Assembly (NCBI GenBank): GCA_050251815.1 | Contig: JBFWMB010000010.1 | Coordinates: 1-64,000, forward strand | From: GWE2-40-63 sp050251815 | Lineage (GTDB): Bacteria; Bacteroidota; Bacteroidia; Bacteroidales; SZUA-534 | Direction of reading: 5' to 3' | Length of the DNA stretch: 64,000 nt | Position numbers and translations under genes: made by a program | Notes under the pieces: model-generated | Databases searched by the model: none | Seen by the model: only the letters and a program-made list of their open reading frames with translations | What the model was told of the DNA's origin: nothing | In this document: positions 16,128 through 23,846 of the stretch, piece by piece | How positions within the stretch are numbered: the stretch's first letter is position 1 | Layout of the letters: each line of letters begins with the position of its first letter

Positions 16128-17462
16128 ATGACAAAAATGACGGAATTAATCATCAATATTTTCAACTACCTAAACAAGAATGTTAATTATGCGGTACTTC
16201 GTAATTATGAGGGTCTTCCTTATAGTAATACAAGTCGTGATATTGATATTATTATTGAACAAAAAGAGCTTAACAAACATAAGAATCAGATTCATACTAT
16301 TATTACAAATTCAGGTTGGCAGCTAGTTACCTATCTAAATAATGGACGATTGATTACCTACGTTTGCGGTATGGTGTGTAAAGATGGAGTAGAACTGGTA
16401 CAACTCGATTTCTTTTTGGATACTTCGGTATATGGGATAATCCTTGCCGAAGCTAAAGAGTTTATGCCCACCCGAAAATTTAACGGACAGCTATACCATG
16501 TGTCTGAGGAATACGAGTTTCTCGACAAATACCTTTATAATCGTGCTGTAGGTGCGCCTTATCCTGAAAAATACCAGGCCCTAAGAGAACAAGTAAAGAA
16601 TAGTGAATTGGTAAAAGACAAGATGAAGCAAGTTTTTGGAAGCACTACAATGCAACAACTCGACCAAATGAATCGCAAGCAATTGCTAAGCCAAGCTTTA
16701 GTTTACAATCTAAAAAATCGTTTTTTTAAAACCATCTATTCGGTCCTTCAGTCAAGAATTATACACTTAAGCAGCTTTTTAAAATCTGCGGTAGCTCCCC
16801 GAATTGGTTTTACTGGTCCCGATGGTGCGGGAAAAACCACAGTAATAGAGCTGCTTTATCATAAGCTATCTCCTGTTTTTGAGAAGGCCACGGTGTTTTT
16901 TCATTTTCGACCTACGTTGTTCCCAAATTTAGGAGAAACTGCAAAATCAGCAGGTTTAAAAAAGGACGTAGACCGGGAATACCATATCCCGCACAGGGGA
17001 GCTAAGAATGGAAAACTAAGTTCTTTTATCCGCTTGTGTTATTATACACTCGATTATATGGTGGGTTTTTGGATTAAAGTTAAACCTCATGGTCGACTTA
17101 CCAGATTTGTTGTTTTCGATCGCTATTATACCGACATAATTGCCGATAGTCGGCGAAGTGGTATTTTTCTGAATGAAAAATTTCTTTATTGTTGGGGTAA
17201 ATTTTTTATACCCAGGCTTTCTTACAATATTTTACTGACGGCAGATTCGGATATTATCCTTTCAAGAAAGCAGGAGCTTAGCCGCGAAGGTATTGAGGAA
17301 ATACAACAAAAGTTGCTTTACCTAAGCAAGAAAAAGGGTTATTACCTGATTCAAAATAATGGCAAAGCTGAAGAGGCAGTTCATCAGATTTTGAAACTAA
17401 TTTTTGAAAAACAACACTTAAAAAACCTGAAACGGTTAAAACATGGAAAGCGGAAAGACTAA
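16128..17462 (+). CDS. Fusion of nucleotidyltransferase-like and thymidylate-kinase-like domains
   Basis: The 444-residue protein has two parts. Residues about 15-130 look like a minimal polymerase-beta-type nucleotidyltransferase (VNYAVLRNYEGLP, RDIDIII, LVQLDFF). Residues about 225-430 are a P-loop kinase resembling dTMP kinase, with GFTGPDGAGKTT (K236), a DRYYTDI motif and a lid-like helical stretch. True thymidylate kinase is about 210 residues and stands alone, so a housekeeping role is unlikely. In this locus it may phosphorylate or nucleotidylate a sugar or lipid intermediate; that is inference. It overlaps the next gene by 20 bases. Confidence 0.7.
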   Translation: MTKMTELIINIFNYLNKNVNYAVLRNYEGLPYSNTSRDIDIIIEQKELNKHKNQIHTIITNSGWQLVTYLNNGRLITYVCGMVCKDGVELVQLDFFLDTSVYGIILAEAKEFMPTRKFNGQLYHVSEEYEFLDKYLYNRAVGAPYPEKYQALREQVKNSELVKDKMKQVFGSTTMQQLDQMNRKQLLSQALVYNLKNRFFKTIYSVLQSRIIHLSSFLKSAVAPRIGFTGPDGAGKTTVIELLYHKLSPVFEKATVFFHFRPTLFPNLGETAKSAGLKKDVDREYHIPHRGAKNGKLSSFIRLCYYTLDYMVGFWIKVKPHGRLTRFVVFDRYYTDIIADSRRSGIFLNEKFLYCWGKFFIPRLSYNILLTADSDIILSRKQELSREGIEEIQQKLLYLSKKKGYYLIQNNGKAEEAVHQILKLIFEKQHLKNLKRLKHGKRKD

Positions 17463-18675
17463 ATTGTTTGTCTCGGCTTATGCCTGTGAGCCCGGATTGG
17501 GTTCAGAAATAGGCGTGGGTTGGCATTGGGTACTTGAGCTGAGTAAGTATTTCGATTTATGGGTGCTTACCCGCAAAAGCAATCAAAATTCCATTGAGCT
17601 TTGGTTGAAAAAACAGGTGTTGCCGGGTAATGTTACTTTTGTTTATTTTGACTTACCTAAAAAACTACGGTTTTGGAAAAAAGGTTTGCGGGGCGTTCGC
17701 TTATATTATATTTTGTGGCAGAAGCTTTCGAATAAACTGGTTAAAAAAACCATGCAGGAACAGGGTATTAGAATTTATCATTTGCTAACCTATGGAAATG
17801 CATTGTGGCCTGCCAGTAAGTATGGGCAGCAGCAGCTATTCATTTGGGGCCCTACGGGCGTTGGTGATGTGATACCCTTTAGCTTTTACAGGCACTACCC
17901 GCTTAAGGGCCAATTGACCGAATTGTTGCGAACGCTTATAAAACAAAGCCTGCCTTTAAATCGGGGCTTTTATAAGCGATGTAAAAATGCAAAACTGATA
18001 CTTTGTAAAACGGAAGCCAGTTATCGAAGTATTCCTCAACGATATCGCGAAAAAGCACTAATCTTTACCGATGTAGCCGTGTCGTCTCAACTCAGTTTGA
18101 AAGCACAAACTAATCCGGTTAATAAAAGTACTTACATCAATTATCTGGCTGTTGGCCGCCTGGATGCCTGGAGGGGTTTTGATGTGCTGATTGAAGCGTT
18201 TGCCCTGGCTGTAAAAGAAAACCCGTTTATTCGCCTGGAGTTATTGGGAAAGGGAAGTGATAAGTCTCGCTTACAACAGCTTATTCGGTCAAAAAATATG
18301 GAAGCTTTTATTCAACTTTCTGGTCAGGTTACCATGGATGAATACTATACTAAGCTGCTGCAATGCGATGTGGTGGTAAATCCGGCTTTAAAAGAAGGTG
18401 CGGTAACCGTTGCCTTTGACTCTATGGCGGCGGGTAAACCGCTAATTTGTGTCGAAACCGGGGGATATACCCACTATTTTACCAACGATTATGCTTGTGT
18501 TATTCCATTAACGAATCGCAAGCGGGTAATTGACGAAATGGCTGCTGCTTTATTGCTTTTGAGTGATGAAAAAAAGCGTAGTACAATGGGACAATTGGCA
18601 AAAAAGCAAGCAGAACAGTTCTCGTGGCAGAAAAAAGGGGAGGACATTTATAAACTCATTTGTGATACACTGTGA
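17443..18675 (+). CDS. GT4 family glycosyltransferase
   Basis: The 410-residue GT-B enzyme begins KLFVSAYACEPGLGSEIGVGWHW, the N-terminal signature of a GT4 subgroup. It carries AVGRLDAWRGFDVLIEAF in the second domain, and NPALKEGAVTVAFDSMAAGKPLICVETGG, a variant of the donor-binding E-x7-E region. It would extend the lipid-linked oligosaccharide. The last codons and stop (CDTL, stop TGA) lie in a repeat of the GATACACTGTGA type, as also happens at the aminotransferase gene. Confidence 0.88.
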   Translation: MESGKTKLFVSAYACEPGLGSEIGVGWHWVLELSKYFDLWVLTRKSNQNSIELWLKKQVLPGNVTFVYFDLPKKLRFWKKGLRGVRLYYILWQKLSNKLVKKTMQEQGIRIYHLLTYGNALWPASKYGQQQLFIWGPTGVGDVIPFSFYRHYPLKGQLTELLRTLIKQSLPLNRGFYKRCKNAKLILCKTEASYRSIPQRYREKALIFTDVAVSSQLSLKAQTNPVNKSTYINYLAVGRLDAWRGFDVLIEAFALAVKENPFIRLELLGKGSDKSRLQQLIRSKNMEAFIQLSGQVTMDEYYTKLLQCDVVVNPALKEGAVTVAFDSMAAGKPLICVETGGYTHYFTNDYACVIPLTNRKRVIDEMAAALLLLSDEKKRSTMGQLAKKQAEQFSWQKKGEDIYKLICDTL

Positions 18676-18815
18676 AACAAAACTTTAAAACCAGGTACAC
18701 GGAGTTCCACAGAGGGAGCACAGCGTAACACAGAAAGCCCTCTGCGAGACTCTGTGAAAAACACAGTGAAACATAGTGAAACCTGTCTTCTGAACCAGGC
18801 AAGCTCTGTGAAATT
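18664..18815. repeat. ACACAGTG-type composite repeat
   Basis: The segment has TACACTGTGAAAC, CACGGAGTTCCACAGAGG, GTAACACAGAAAG, CTCTGTGAAAAACACAGTG and CCTGTCTTCTGAACCAGGC. The last resembles the CCTGTCTGCC-GGCAGG palindrome in the aminotransferase insert. It overlaps the stop of the upstream GT gene. No gene fits this gap. Confidence 0.65.
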
Positions 18816-18867
18816 ATTTTTTTTATAAAGAACCACCCCATGGAATTAATAAACTGAAAGAAAAGAA

Positions 18868-19917
18868 ATGTCACAAAAATGCTTTTATATTTTAAAAGGA
18901 ACCCAGGGCGCCACCTATGTGTTAAACACCTCGGGGCAAAAGGCAATTAATGAATCGCTTAAATTTTATAAGGCCCAGAACTGGCCTTCGGCCCGGAAAA
19001 AAAACCTGTTTGCTGCTTTTCTTTGGTTGGCCGGAAAACTCAGGTTTTCTCAGCTGCTTAGCCTGGCTGAAGTTCGGCAGCAATTATTTTCCATGTTCTC
19101 TGTTAATTTGCCTTTGGATTTCGACGAAGCTTGTTCCCTGCATATCTCGCCAACCCGCGATAAAATAGTTGTTAATCACCATAACGGCAGTTTTACAAAA
19201 ACAGCCTTTGGTAAGAGCTATGCCAAGGTAAAACGCGAAGCACAACACTATCAAAAGTTGCAAAAAAACTACCACTACTTTACCCTTTCGCAGCTGGAAC
19301 AATTTACCGTCTCCGAAACGGGCTATTGTTCACTTCGTCTGCATAATCCGGCTGTCCCCATAAAGAACAAAAAGGGGTTTAATCCGGTACCTTTGCTGGT
19401 GGAACTATTTGGTTCATGTGGCCTGAAACCCGTTACCGTAAGCGAACTATGTCAAGGTCTGTTACAGGCTCTGGATAACAGTTCCCAATTCGATTTCACC
19501 CGGCATAAAGAACAATTGCACCAAATTATAAAAATCCGGGGGGAGCAAACCCTTTTCCTGGGCTTTGAGCATCGTGACTTTAAACCATGGAACCTAAGCC
19601 TTTTGGATAAACCCCTGCTTTACGATTTTGAAGAAGCCCTTACCGAAGGTTTCCCTCTGGCTGATTTATTGAATTACTATTTCGATCCCCTAATGGCTCG
19701 TTTCCCGGTTAAGAAAGTTCTTAGTAAGGCTCTCGATAAAAAACACCAAAGACTATACCGCCATTATATGGAAGCACTGCAACTCAAACTACCCTTCGAT
19801 GTTTTGCTTTTTTGGTATGTGCTGCGTCGCATCCTGTTCTGGCAAAATGAAAAAGCTAAGGCTGCTGCTTTTTATGAACTATCCTTATCTTTGCTGGCGC
19901 ATGATGAAATCGGATAA
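18868..19917 (+). CDS. APH/ChoK-like small-molecule kinase domain protein
   Basis: The 349-residue protein has the C-terminal catalytic core of aminoglycoside/choline-kinase-like enzymes: FEHRDFKPWN with D237 and N242 (Brenner-type HxDxxxxN), followed by LLYDFEEAL with D253 for metal binding. The N-terminal half is poorly conserved, and a typical ATP-anchoring lysine cannot be placed with certainty. It may phosphorylate a sugar or lipid component of the glycan. It could act with the P-loop kinase fusion two genes earlier; that is inference from neighbourhood. Its end overlaps a fragment of a GT4 gene. Confidence 0.7.
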   Translation: MSQKCFYILKGTQGATYVLNTSGQKAINESLKFYKAQNWPSARKKNLFAAFLWLAGKLRFSQLLSLAEVRQQLFSMFSVNLPLDFDEACSLHISPTRDKIVVNHHNGSFTKTAFGKSYAKVKREAQHYQKLQKNYHYFTLSQLEQFTVSETGYCSLRLHNPAVPIKNKKGFNPVPLLVELFGSCGLKPVTVSELCQGLLQALDNSSQFDFTRHKEQLHQIIKIRGEQTLFLGFEHRDFKPWNLSLLDKPLLYDFEEALTEGFPLADLLNYYFDPLMARFPVKKVLSKALDKKHQRLYRHYMEALQLKLPFDVLLFWYVLRRILFWQNEKAKAAAFYELSLSLLAHDEIG

Positions 19918-20038
19918 TTCGTATATACTCTGTTCGCACCTGCTGAATAACTACAGCGGCAGTCCCTTGGAATTGAGTAAGGTACTAACTGTGATTTCAA
20001 CTGTTGTGGTTTTATCGAAAACCATGTTGTTAAAGTAA
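19901..20038 (+). pseudogene. N-terminal stub of a GT4 gene, duplicate of the gene at 21 kb
   Basis: The 45-codon frame reads SYILCSHLLNNYSGSPLELSKV and then loses similarity. The intact gene at 20966 starts KYIICSHLLNNYSGSPLVLSQVV, and the DNA AACTACAGCGGCAG is shared. The stub is separated from the intact gene by a toxin-antitoxin pair, so the pair appears to have entered at a GT4 start. A working start could be either of two ATGs at 19901 and 19904. Confidence 0.8.
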
Positions 20039-20119
20039 GAGCTTAACCCTATGAGCGTTGCTCTTCTTATAAGTGTAAGCTATATCTTTGTTGTGCCTAA
20101 TTTGGTGGCAGGCATATAG

Positions 20120-20153
20120 TTGACAATATGAATAATAAATTTTCGTATCTTTG
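20120..20153 (+). promoter_or_regulatory. Putative promoter of the second toxin-antitoxin pair
   Basis: TTG at 20120-20122, a 23-base spacer and TATCTTTG at 20146-20153 fit the Bacteroidota consensus. The antitoxin gene starts 16 bases further on. Confidence 0.5.
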
Positions 20154-20169
20154 AAAAAAAAGAACTGAT

Positions 20170-20406
20170 ATGAAAGCTGAAACACAAATATTAAATGGAT
20201 ACTGGGGACTTCTGGATACATTGACACCAAGTCTTAAACTCAAACTAATTGAGAAACTTTCAAAATCAATAAATCTAGATATCCCCAATAATAATGACCG
20301 TTTTGAAAATTCGTTTGGATCATGGGTTGACTCAAGAGATACCGAAGTAATTATTGCAGAAATTAGAAGTAGCAGGACTTTTAACAGACAGATTGAATCA
20401 TTTTGA
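20170..20406 (+). CDS. Probable antitoxin of the second VapBC-type pair
   Basis: The 78-residue protein is helical at its N terminus (LLDTLTPSLKLKLIEKLSKSI) and has an acidic/aromatic middle (NSFGSWVDSRDTEVIIAEIRSS). Its C-terminal stretch resembles toxin-wrapping tails of small antitoxins encoded before PIN toxins in Bacteroidota. The stop overlaps the start of the PIN gene. It has its own promoter, so the pair does not depend on the polysaccharide operon. No DNA-binding fold can be named with confidence. Confidence 0.7.
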   Translation: MKAETQILNGYWGLLDTLTPSLKLKLIEKLSKSINLDIPNNNDRFENSFGSWVDSRDTEVIIAEIRSSRTFNRQIESF

Positions 20407-20807
20407 AAAAGTATTTGTTGGATACTAATATTTGTATCTATTATATTAGAGGTAAGTTTGGACTAAAAGAAAAATTCCGTACGATAAAAAAGGAAAATCG
20501 ATTTATTTCAGAAATAACTTTAGCTGAATTGAAGTTTGGAGTTCATAATAGTGAATCGCCAAAAAAGAATCAGGCCGGTTTGGATGATTTTTTAACTGGT
20601 GTACAAATTATCCCCATTTTTAACGCATTAGACTTATATGCTGCTGAAAAAGCACGATTAAGAAAAAGAGGTGAACCAATTGATGATTTTGATTTATTAA
20701 TAGGCGTTTCTGCAATTGCAAATGGAATGGTCTTAGTTACAAATAACGAATCGCATTTTAGTCGGATTAAAAATATTGAAATTGAAAATTGGACTAAGAC
20801 ACACTAG
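20403..20807 (+). CDS. PIN-domain toxin, VapC-like
   Basis: The 134-residue protein starts KKYLLDTNICIYYIRG (D7) and has ITLAELKFG with E42, PIDDFDLLIGVSAIANG with D95/D97, and LVTNNESHFSRI near the end: the full set of PIN-domain acidic positions. The start codon is TTG and overlaps the antitoxin stop. No ATG is available nearby. It is a different subfamily from the toxin at 0.66 kb. It sits between the stub and the intact copy of a GT4 gene, so it is most likely a later insertion in the locus. The 158 bases after it contain no gene I can support. Confidence 0.87.
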   Translation: MKKYLLDTNICIYYIRGKFGLKEKFRTIKKENRFISEITLAELKFGVHNSESPKKNQAGLDDFLTGVQIIPIFNALDLYAAEKARLRKRGEPIDDFDLLIGVSAIANGMVLVTNNESHFSRIKNIEIENWTKTH

Positions 20808-20965
20808 GCAAAACTCACAATAAATCCATTGCGGTCTGGAAGATAATTTGAGCCTAATATGGACTTGTAAGGTTGGTGACTCGCAACAAGCGCCGTGCAA
20901 ATGTATTGTAAATCACTTCGAACAGCCCAGCTTTTAATACCGCTATCGTTAAATAAATTGTTTGC

Positions 20966-22072
20966 ATGCATTCTCCCAAATCTAAATATATTATCTGCTC
21001 TCATTTATTAAATAACTACAGCGGCAGCCCCTTGGTATTGAGTCAGGTGGTTAAAGCGTTAAACGGCCGGGGCTACCCGGTAAAGGCCCTTATTGGAAAC
21101 AAAGCAGGACAGGGTTTTTTAAGCGGCTTGCCGGTGACCTACCGCTATTCGTTTTATCGTTTTAAGGAAAACAAGCTGTTGCGCCTGCTTTTCCTTTTTG
21201 GAGCCCAGGCCCATCTGTTTTTTATGGCACTTTTTACTGTACGAAAAAAAGACTGTGCATTAATATATGCCAATACGCTTTATTCGTTTGGGGTGGCTTT
21301 GGCCGGTAAGCTCAAAGGCATACCTGTGGTGTACCATATTCACGAAACCTCCTTAAAACCCCCGCTGCTAAAGCGTTTTTTAGTTGCTGTGGTACGGCTT
21401 ACGGCCAGTAAAACCTTGTTTGTAAGTCGGGCCCATCGGCAGCTGGAAGCCGTGAAGGGCATTCCGGCCCGGGTGCTTTACAATTGCCTCGATTCCGTTT
21501 TCTATAAGCAGGCCATGGCTACACCCTATCAGTTCAAAGCGCCCTTTGTGGTTTTAATGGTTTGTTCCTTAAAACCCTACAAAGGGGTTTACGAGTTTCT
21601 GGAACTGGCCCGTAAACTGGAGAACCGCACGGCCATCCGCTTTAAGCTGGTAGTAAATGCCAACCGGCAGGAACTGGCAGCCTGGTATAAAGAGCATGGG
21701 CTGCCTGAGAATCTTAGCGTATTCGAAAGCCAACAAAACTTAGTTCCCTTTTATACCGAGGCCCACCTGGTTCTTAACCTGAGTCGCCCAAACGAAGTGA
21801 TTGAAACTTTTGGCTTAACCCTGTTGGAGGCCCTAACTTTTGGCATTCCGGTAATTGCCCCACCGGTGGGGGGGCCTACCGAGTTGGTGGATGAGGGGGA
21901 AAATGGGTATTTGCTTTCGTGTTACAAGCTTGAAAAGATTGCAGAAAAAATAATTGAATTAAGCCAAAACCCGGAGTTATGCCTGCAACTTTCGTCAAAA
22001 GCACGGGAGAAAGCCCGGCAGTTTTCACCGGAACTGTTTGAACGTAACTTACTACAATTAATTAATGAATAG
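20966..22072 (+). CDS. GT4 family glycosyltransferase
   Basis: The 368-residue GT-B enzyme has VVYHIHETSLKPP and LFVSRAHRQLEAV in its first domain, and VLMVCSLKPYKGVYEFLELA followed by SRPNEVIETFGLTLLEALTFGIPVIAPPVGG in its second. The E-x7-E donor-binding motif (ETFGLTLLE) is complete. It would add a sugar, possibly with retention of configuration as usual for GT4. The first 30 residues are duplicated in the stub at 19.9 kb. GC content is higher than in the middle of the locus. Confidence 0.9.
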   Translation: MHSPKSKYIICSHLLNNYSGSPLVLSQVVKALNGRGYPVKALIGNKAGQGFLSGLPVTYRYSFYRFKENKLLRLLFLFGAQAHLFFMALFTVRKKDCALIYANTLYSFGVALAGKLKGIPVVYHIHETSLKPPLLKRFLVAVVRLTASKTLFVSRAHRQLEAVKGIPARVLYNCLDSVFYKQAMATPYQFKAPFVVLMVCSLKPYKGVYEFLELARKLENRTAIRFKLVVNANRQELAAWYKEHGLPENLSVFESQQNLVPFYTEAHLVLNLSRPNEVIETFGLTLLEALTFGIPVIAPPVGGPTELVDEGENGYLLSCYKLEKIAEKIIELSQNPELCLQLSSKAREKARQFSPELFERNLLQLINE

Positions 22073-22084
22073 TAAGCCAGTATG

Positions 22085-22405
22085 TTGCACAGTGATGCGC
22101 TGTGTACCCGGGTAGTTATCGGTGCTGAGTTGCCCAGTGATACCCGACTGTTGAACAGGCAGATTTTGGGTAATTATATTTCTACGCTGATAGCAGAATC
22201 CCAATAAATTGGAAACACATTGGTCGTGGTTTTCGTTGTAAACAAAAAACAATTATTTTTAACAGCGAAAACATTAAAAATCGTGTTCACAAAATATACA
22301 TCGAACAAGTTGTCCGCTCATAGGTAGCCCGTGGCTAAAAAATTTTTGACTAAGGATTCAACCCTTACAATGGGATAAGAATAGTATATTTGCTCAAATA
22401 AAATT
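22085..22405. repeat. Degenerate palindromic repeat and gene-free spacer
   Basis: Fragments GCACAGTGATGCGCTGTGT, CCCGGGTAGTTATCGG and GAACAGGCAG (about 22085-22165) look like a worn copy of the element inside the aminotransferase gene. The rest of the spacer has no gene; a TATATTTG box at 22385-22392 may drive the KilA-N fragment. Confidence 0.5.
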
Positions 22406-22729
22406 ATGACTAAAAATTTCCAAATAGAGGTTGAAAACAAACTCATTTCAATTGTTAAACAAGACGAACAGGATTATATCTGTTTGACTGATATGGTGCG
22501 CAAGGAGGATGGTGGTGACCATATTCGTAATTGGATGAGAAATAGGAATACGGTAGAATTCATTGGCTTATGGGAAACATTAAATAATCCAAATTTTAAA
22601 CATGTCGAATTCGACACCTTTAGAAAACAAGCTGGATTAAACAGTTTCAACCTGACACCTAAAAAGCGGTTTCAGCACTTATACCCTATAAATGGTTTTT
22701 GTAAAAGTTCGTTAATTAATGAAGCATAA
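22406..22729 (+). pseudogene. Truncated KilA-N domain protein
   Basis: The 107-residue frame begins like phage-type KilA-N proteins: VENKLISIVKQDEQDYICLTDM, GGDHIRNWMRNRNTVEFIGLWE, and FDTFRKQAGLNSFNLTPKK. Intact relatives usually continue into a conserved GGTYAHKDIAFEF-type region, which is missing. After TPKK the sequence is unrelated and runs into the next GT gene with an 11-base overlap. It is a foreign, phage-like gene that was truncated, so DNA-binding function is doubtful. Confidence 0.75.
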
Positions 22730-23834
22730 ATTAGCTATTATCGGCTCCGTAGGTGTTCCGGCCAACTATGGGGGCTTTGAGACGCTGGCCGAATACCTGT
22801 CGCTGCATTTGGGCAGGGAATTCCAAACCACCATTTATTGCAGCAGCAAGGCCTATAAAAACCAAAAGGTAAAAAGCTACAACCAGTGTAAACTGGTATA
22901 TATTCCACTGGAAGCAAATGGCATGCAAAGCATTCCCTACGATGTGCTGAGTTTGATGCATGCTTTTTTTAGCTCTAATGTTTTATTGGTATTGGGTGTG
23001 GCGGGTAGTTTTGTATTTCCGCTAATCCGCTTGTTTTCGCGGAAGTGGATTATTGTGCATATCGATGGTTTGGAACACCGGCGGGCCAAATGGAGCCCCC
23101 CGGCCAAAGCCTATTTAAAATGGGCCGAAGCCCTGGCCGTTCGTTTTGCCCATGTGGTGGTGGCCGATAATACCGGCATTCAGGAATATGTGAAGGATAC
23201 CTATGGTAAAGCAGCCGTGGTGATTCCCTACGGGGGCGACCACCTGCAACACGAAGCACTGAGCGAAGCCGTCAAGGCGCAATACCAGCTACCCGACTCG
23301 TACGCTTTTAAGGTGTGCCGCATTGAACCCGAAAACAACATTCACCTGGTACTGGAAGCCTTTGCTAACAGCAGCCTAAACCTGGTTTTGGTAGGCAACT
23401 GGAAAAACAGTGCCTATGGTCAAAAGCTCTGGGAGGCTTACGCTTCCCTTCCCAACCTGTACCTGCTCGACCCCATTTACAATCAAGGCCTGCTGAACCA
23501 GTTGCGCTCGGCCTGTTCCTTATATGTGCATGGCCATTCGGCGGGCGGAACCAATCCCTCGCTGGTGGAAGCCATGTACCTGGGCGTACCCATCCTGGCT
23601 TTCGATGTGAACTACAACCGCTACACCACAAACAACCTGGCCGGGTATTTTTCCGATAGCCACAGCCTGAAGCAACTGTTGGAACAGGATTTTGCGGCAG
23701 CTGCTGTGGGTAAAAAAGCGGAAGCCCTGAAAAGCTATGCCCGGCAGCATTACCGCTGGGAGCTGATAGCCGCAGCTTATAAAAAGTTAATTGTTTTTAA
23801 TAAACCGGTTGAACAGAATGTATTAACTTTGTAG
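22719..23834 (+). CDS. DUF1972-type GT4 glycosyltransferase
   Basis: The 371-residue enzyme begins KLAIIGSVGVPANYGGFETLAEYL, the hallmark of the DUF1972 N-terminal domain found in rhamnosyl- and other GT4 transferases. Later come WIIVHIDGLEHRRAKW, CRIEPENNIHLVLEAFANS, and HGHSAGGTNPSLVEAMYLGVPILAF with the donor-site glutamate. It probably makes one of the first linkages onto the lipid-linked sugar, as it is adjacent to the initiating transferase gene; that is inference. The start lies inside the end of the KilA-N fragment. Confidence 0.9.
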   Translation: MKHKLAIIGSVGVPANYGGFETLAEYLSLHLGREFQTTIYCSSKAYKNQKVKSYNQCKLVYIPLEANGMQSIPYDVLSLMHAFFSSNVLLVLGVAGSFVFPLIRLFSRKWIIVHIDGLEHRRAKWSPPAKAYLKWAEALAVRFAHVVVADNTGIQEYVKDTYGKAAVVIPYGGDHLQHEALSEAVKAQYQLPDSYAFKVCRIEPENNIHLVLEAFANSSLNLVLVGNWKNSAYGQKLWEAYASLPNLYLLDPIYNQGLLNQLRSACSLYVHGHSAGGTNPSLVEAMYLGVPILAFDVNYNRYTTNNLAGYFSDSHSLKQLLEQDFAAAAVGKKAEALKSYARQHYRWELIAAAYKKLIVFNKPVEQNVLTL

Positions 23835-23846
23835 AAAATCAGGGTC

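Noticed and set aside
16128..17462. Housekeeping thymidylate kinase (tmk)
   Set aside because: The protein is twice the usual length, has a second domain, and lies in a glycan operon; the similarity is limited to the P-loop kinase fold.
20804..21004. Minus-strand frame after the second toxin gene
   Set aside because: 66 residues with no recognisable family, overlapping the start of the GT4 gene. It could be a worn gene piece, but nothing supports it.
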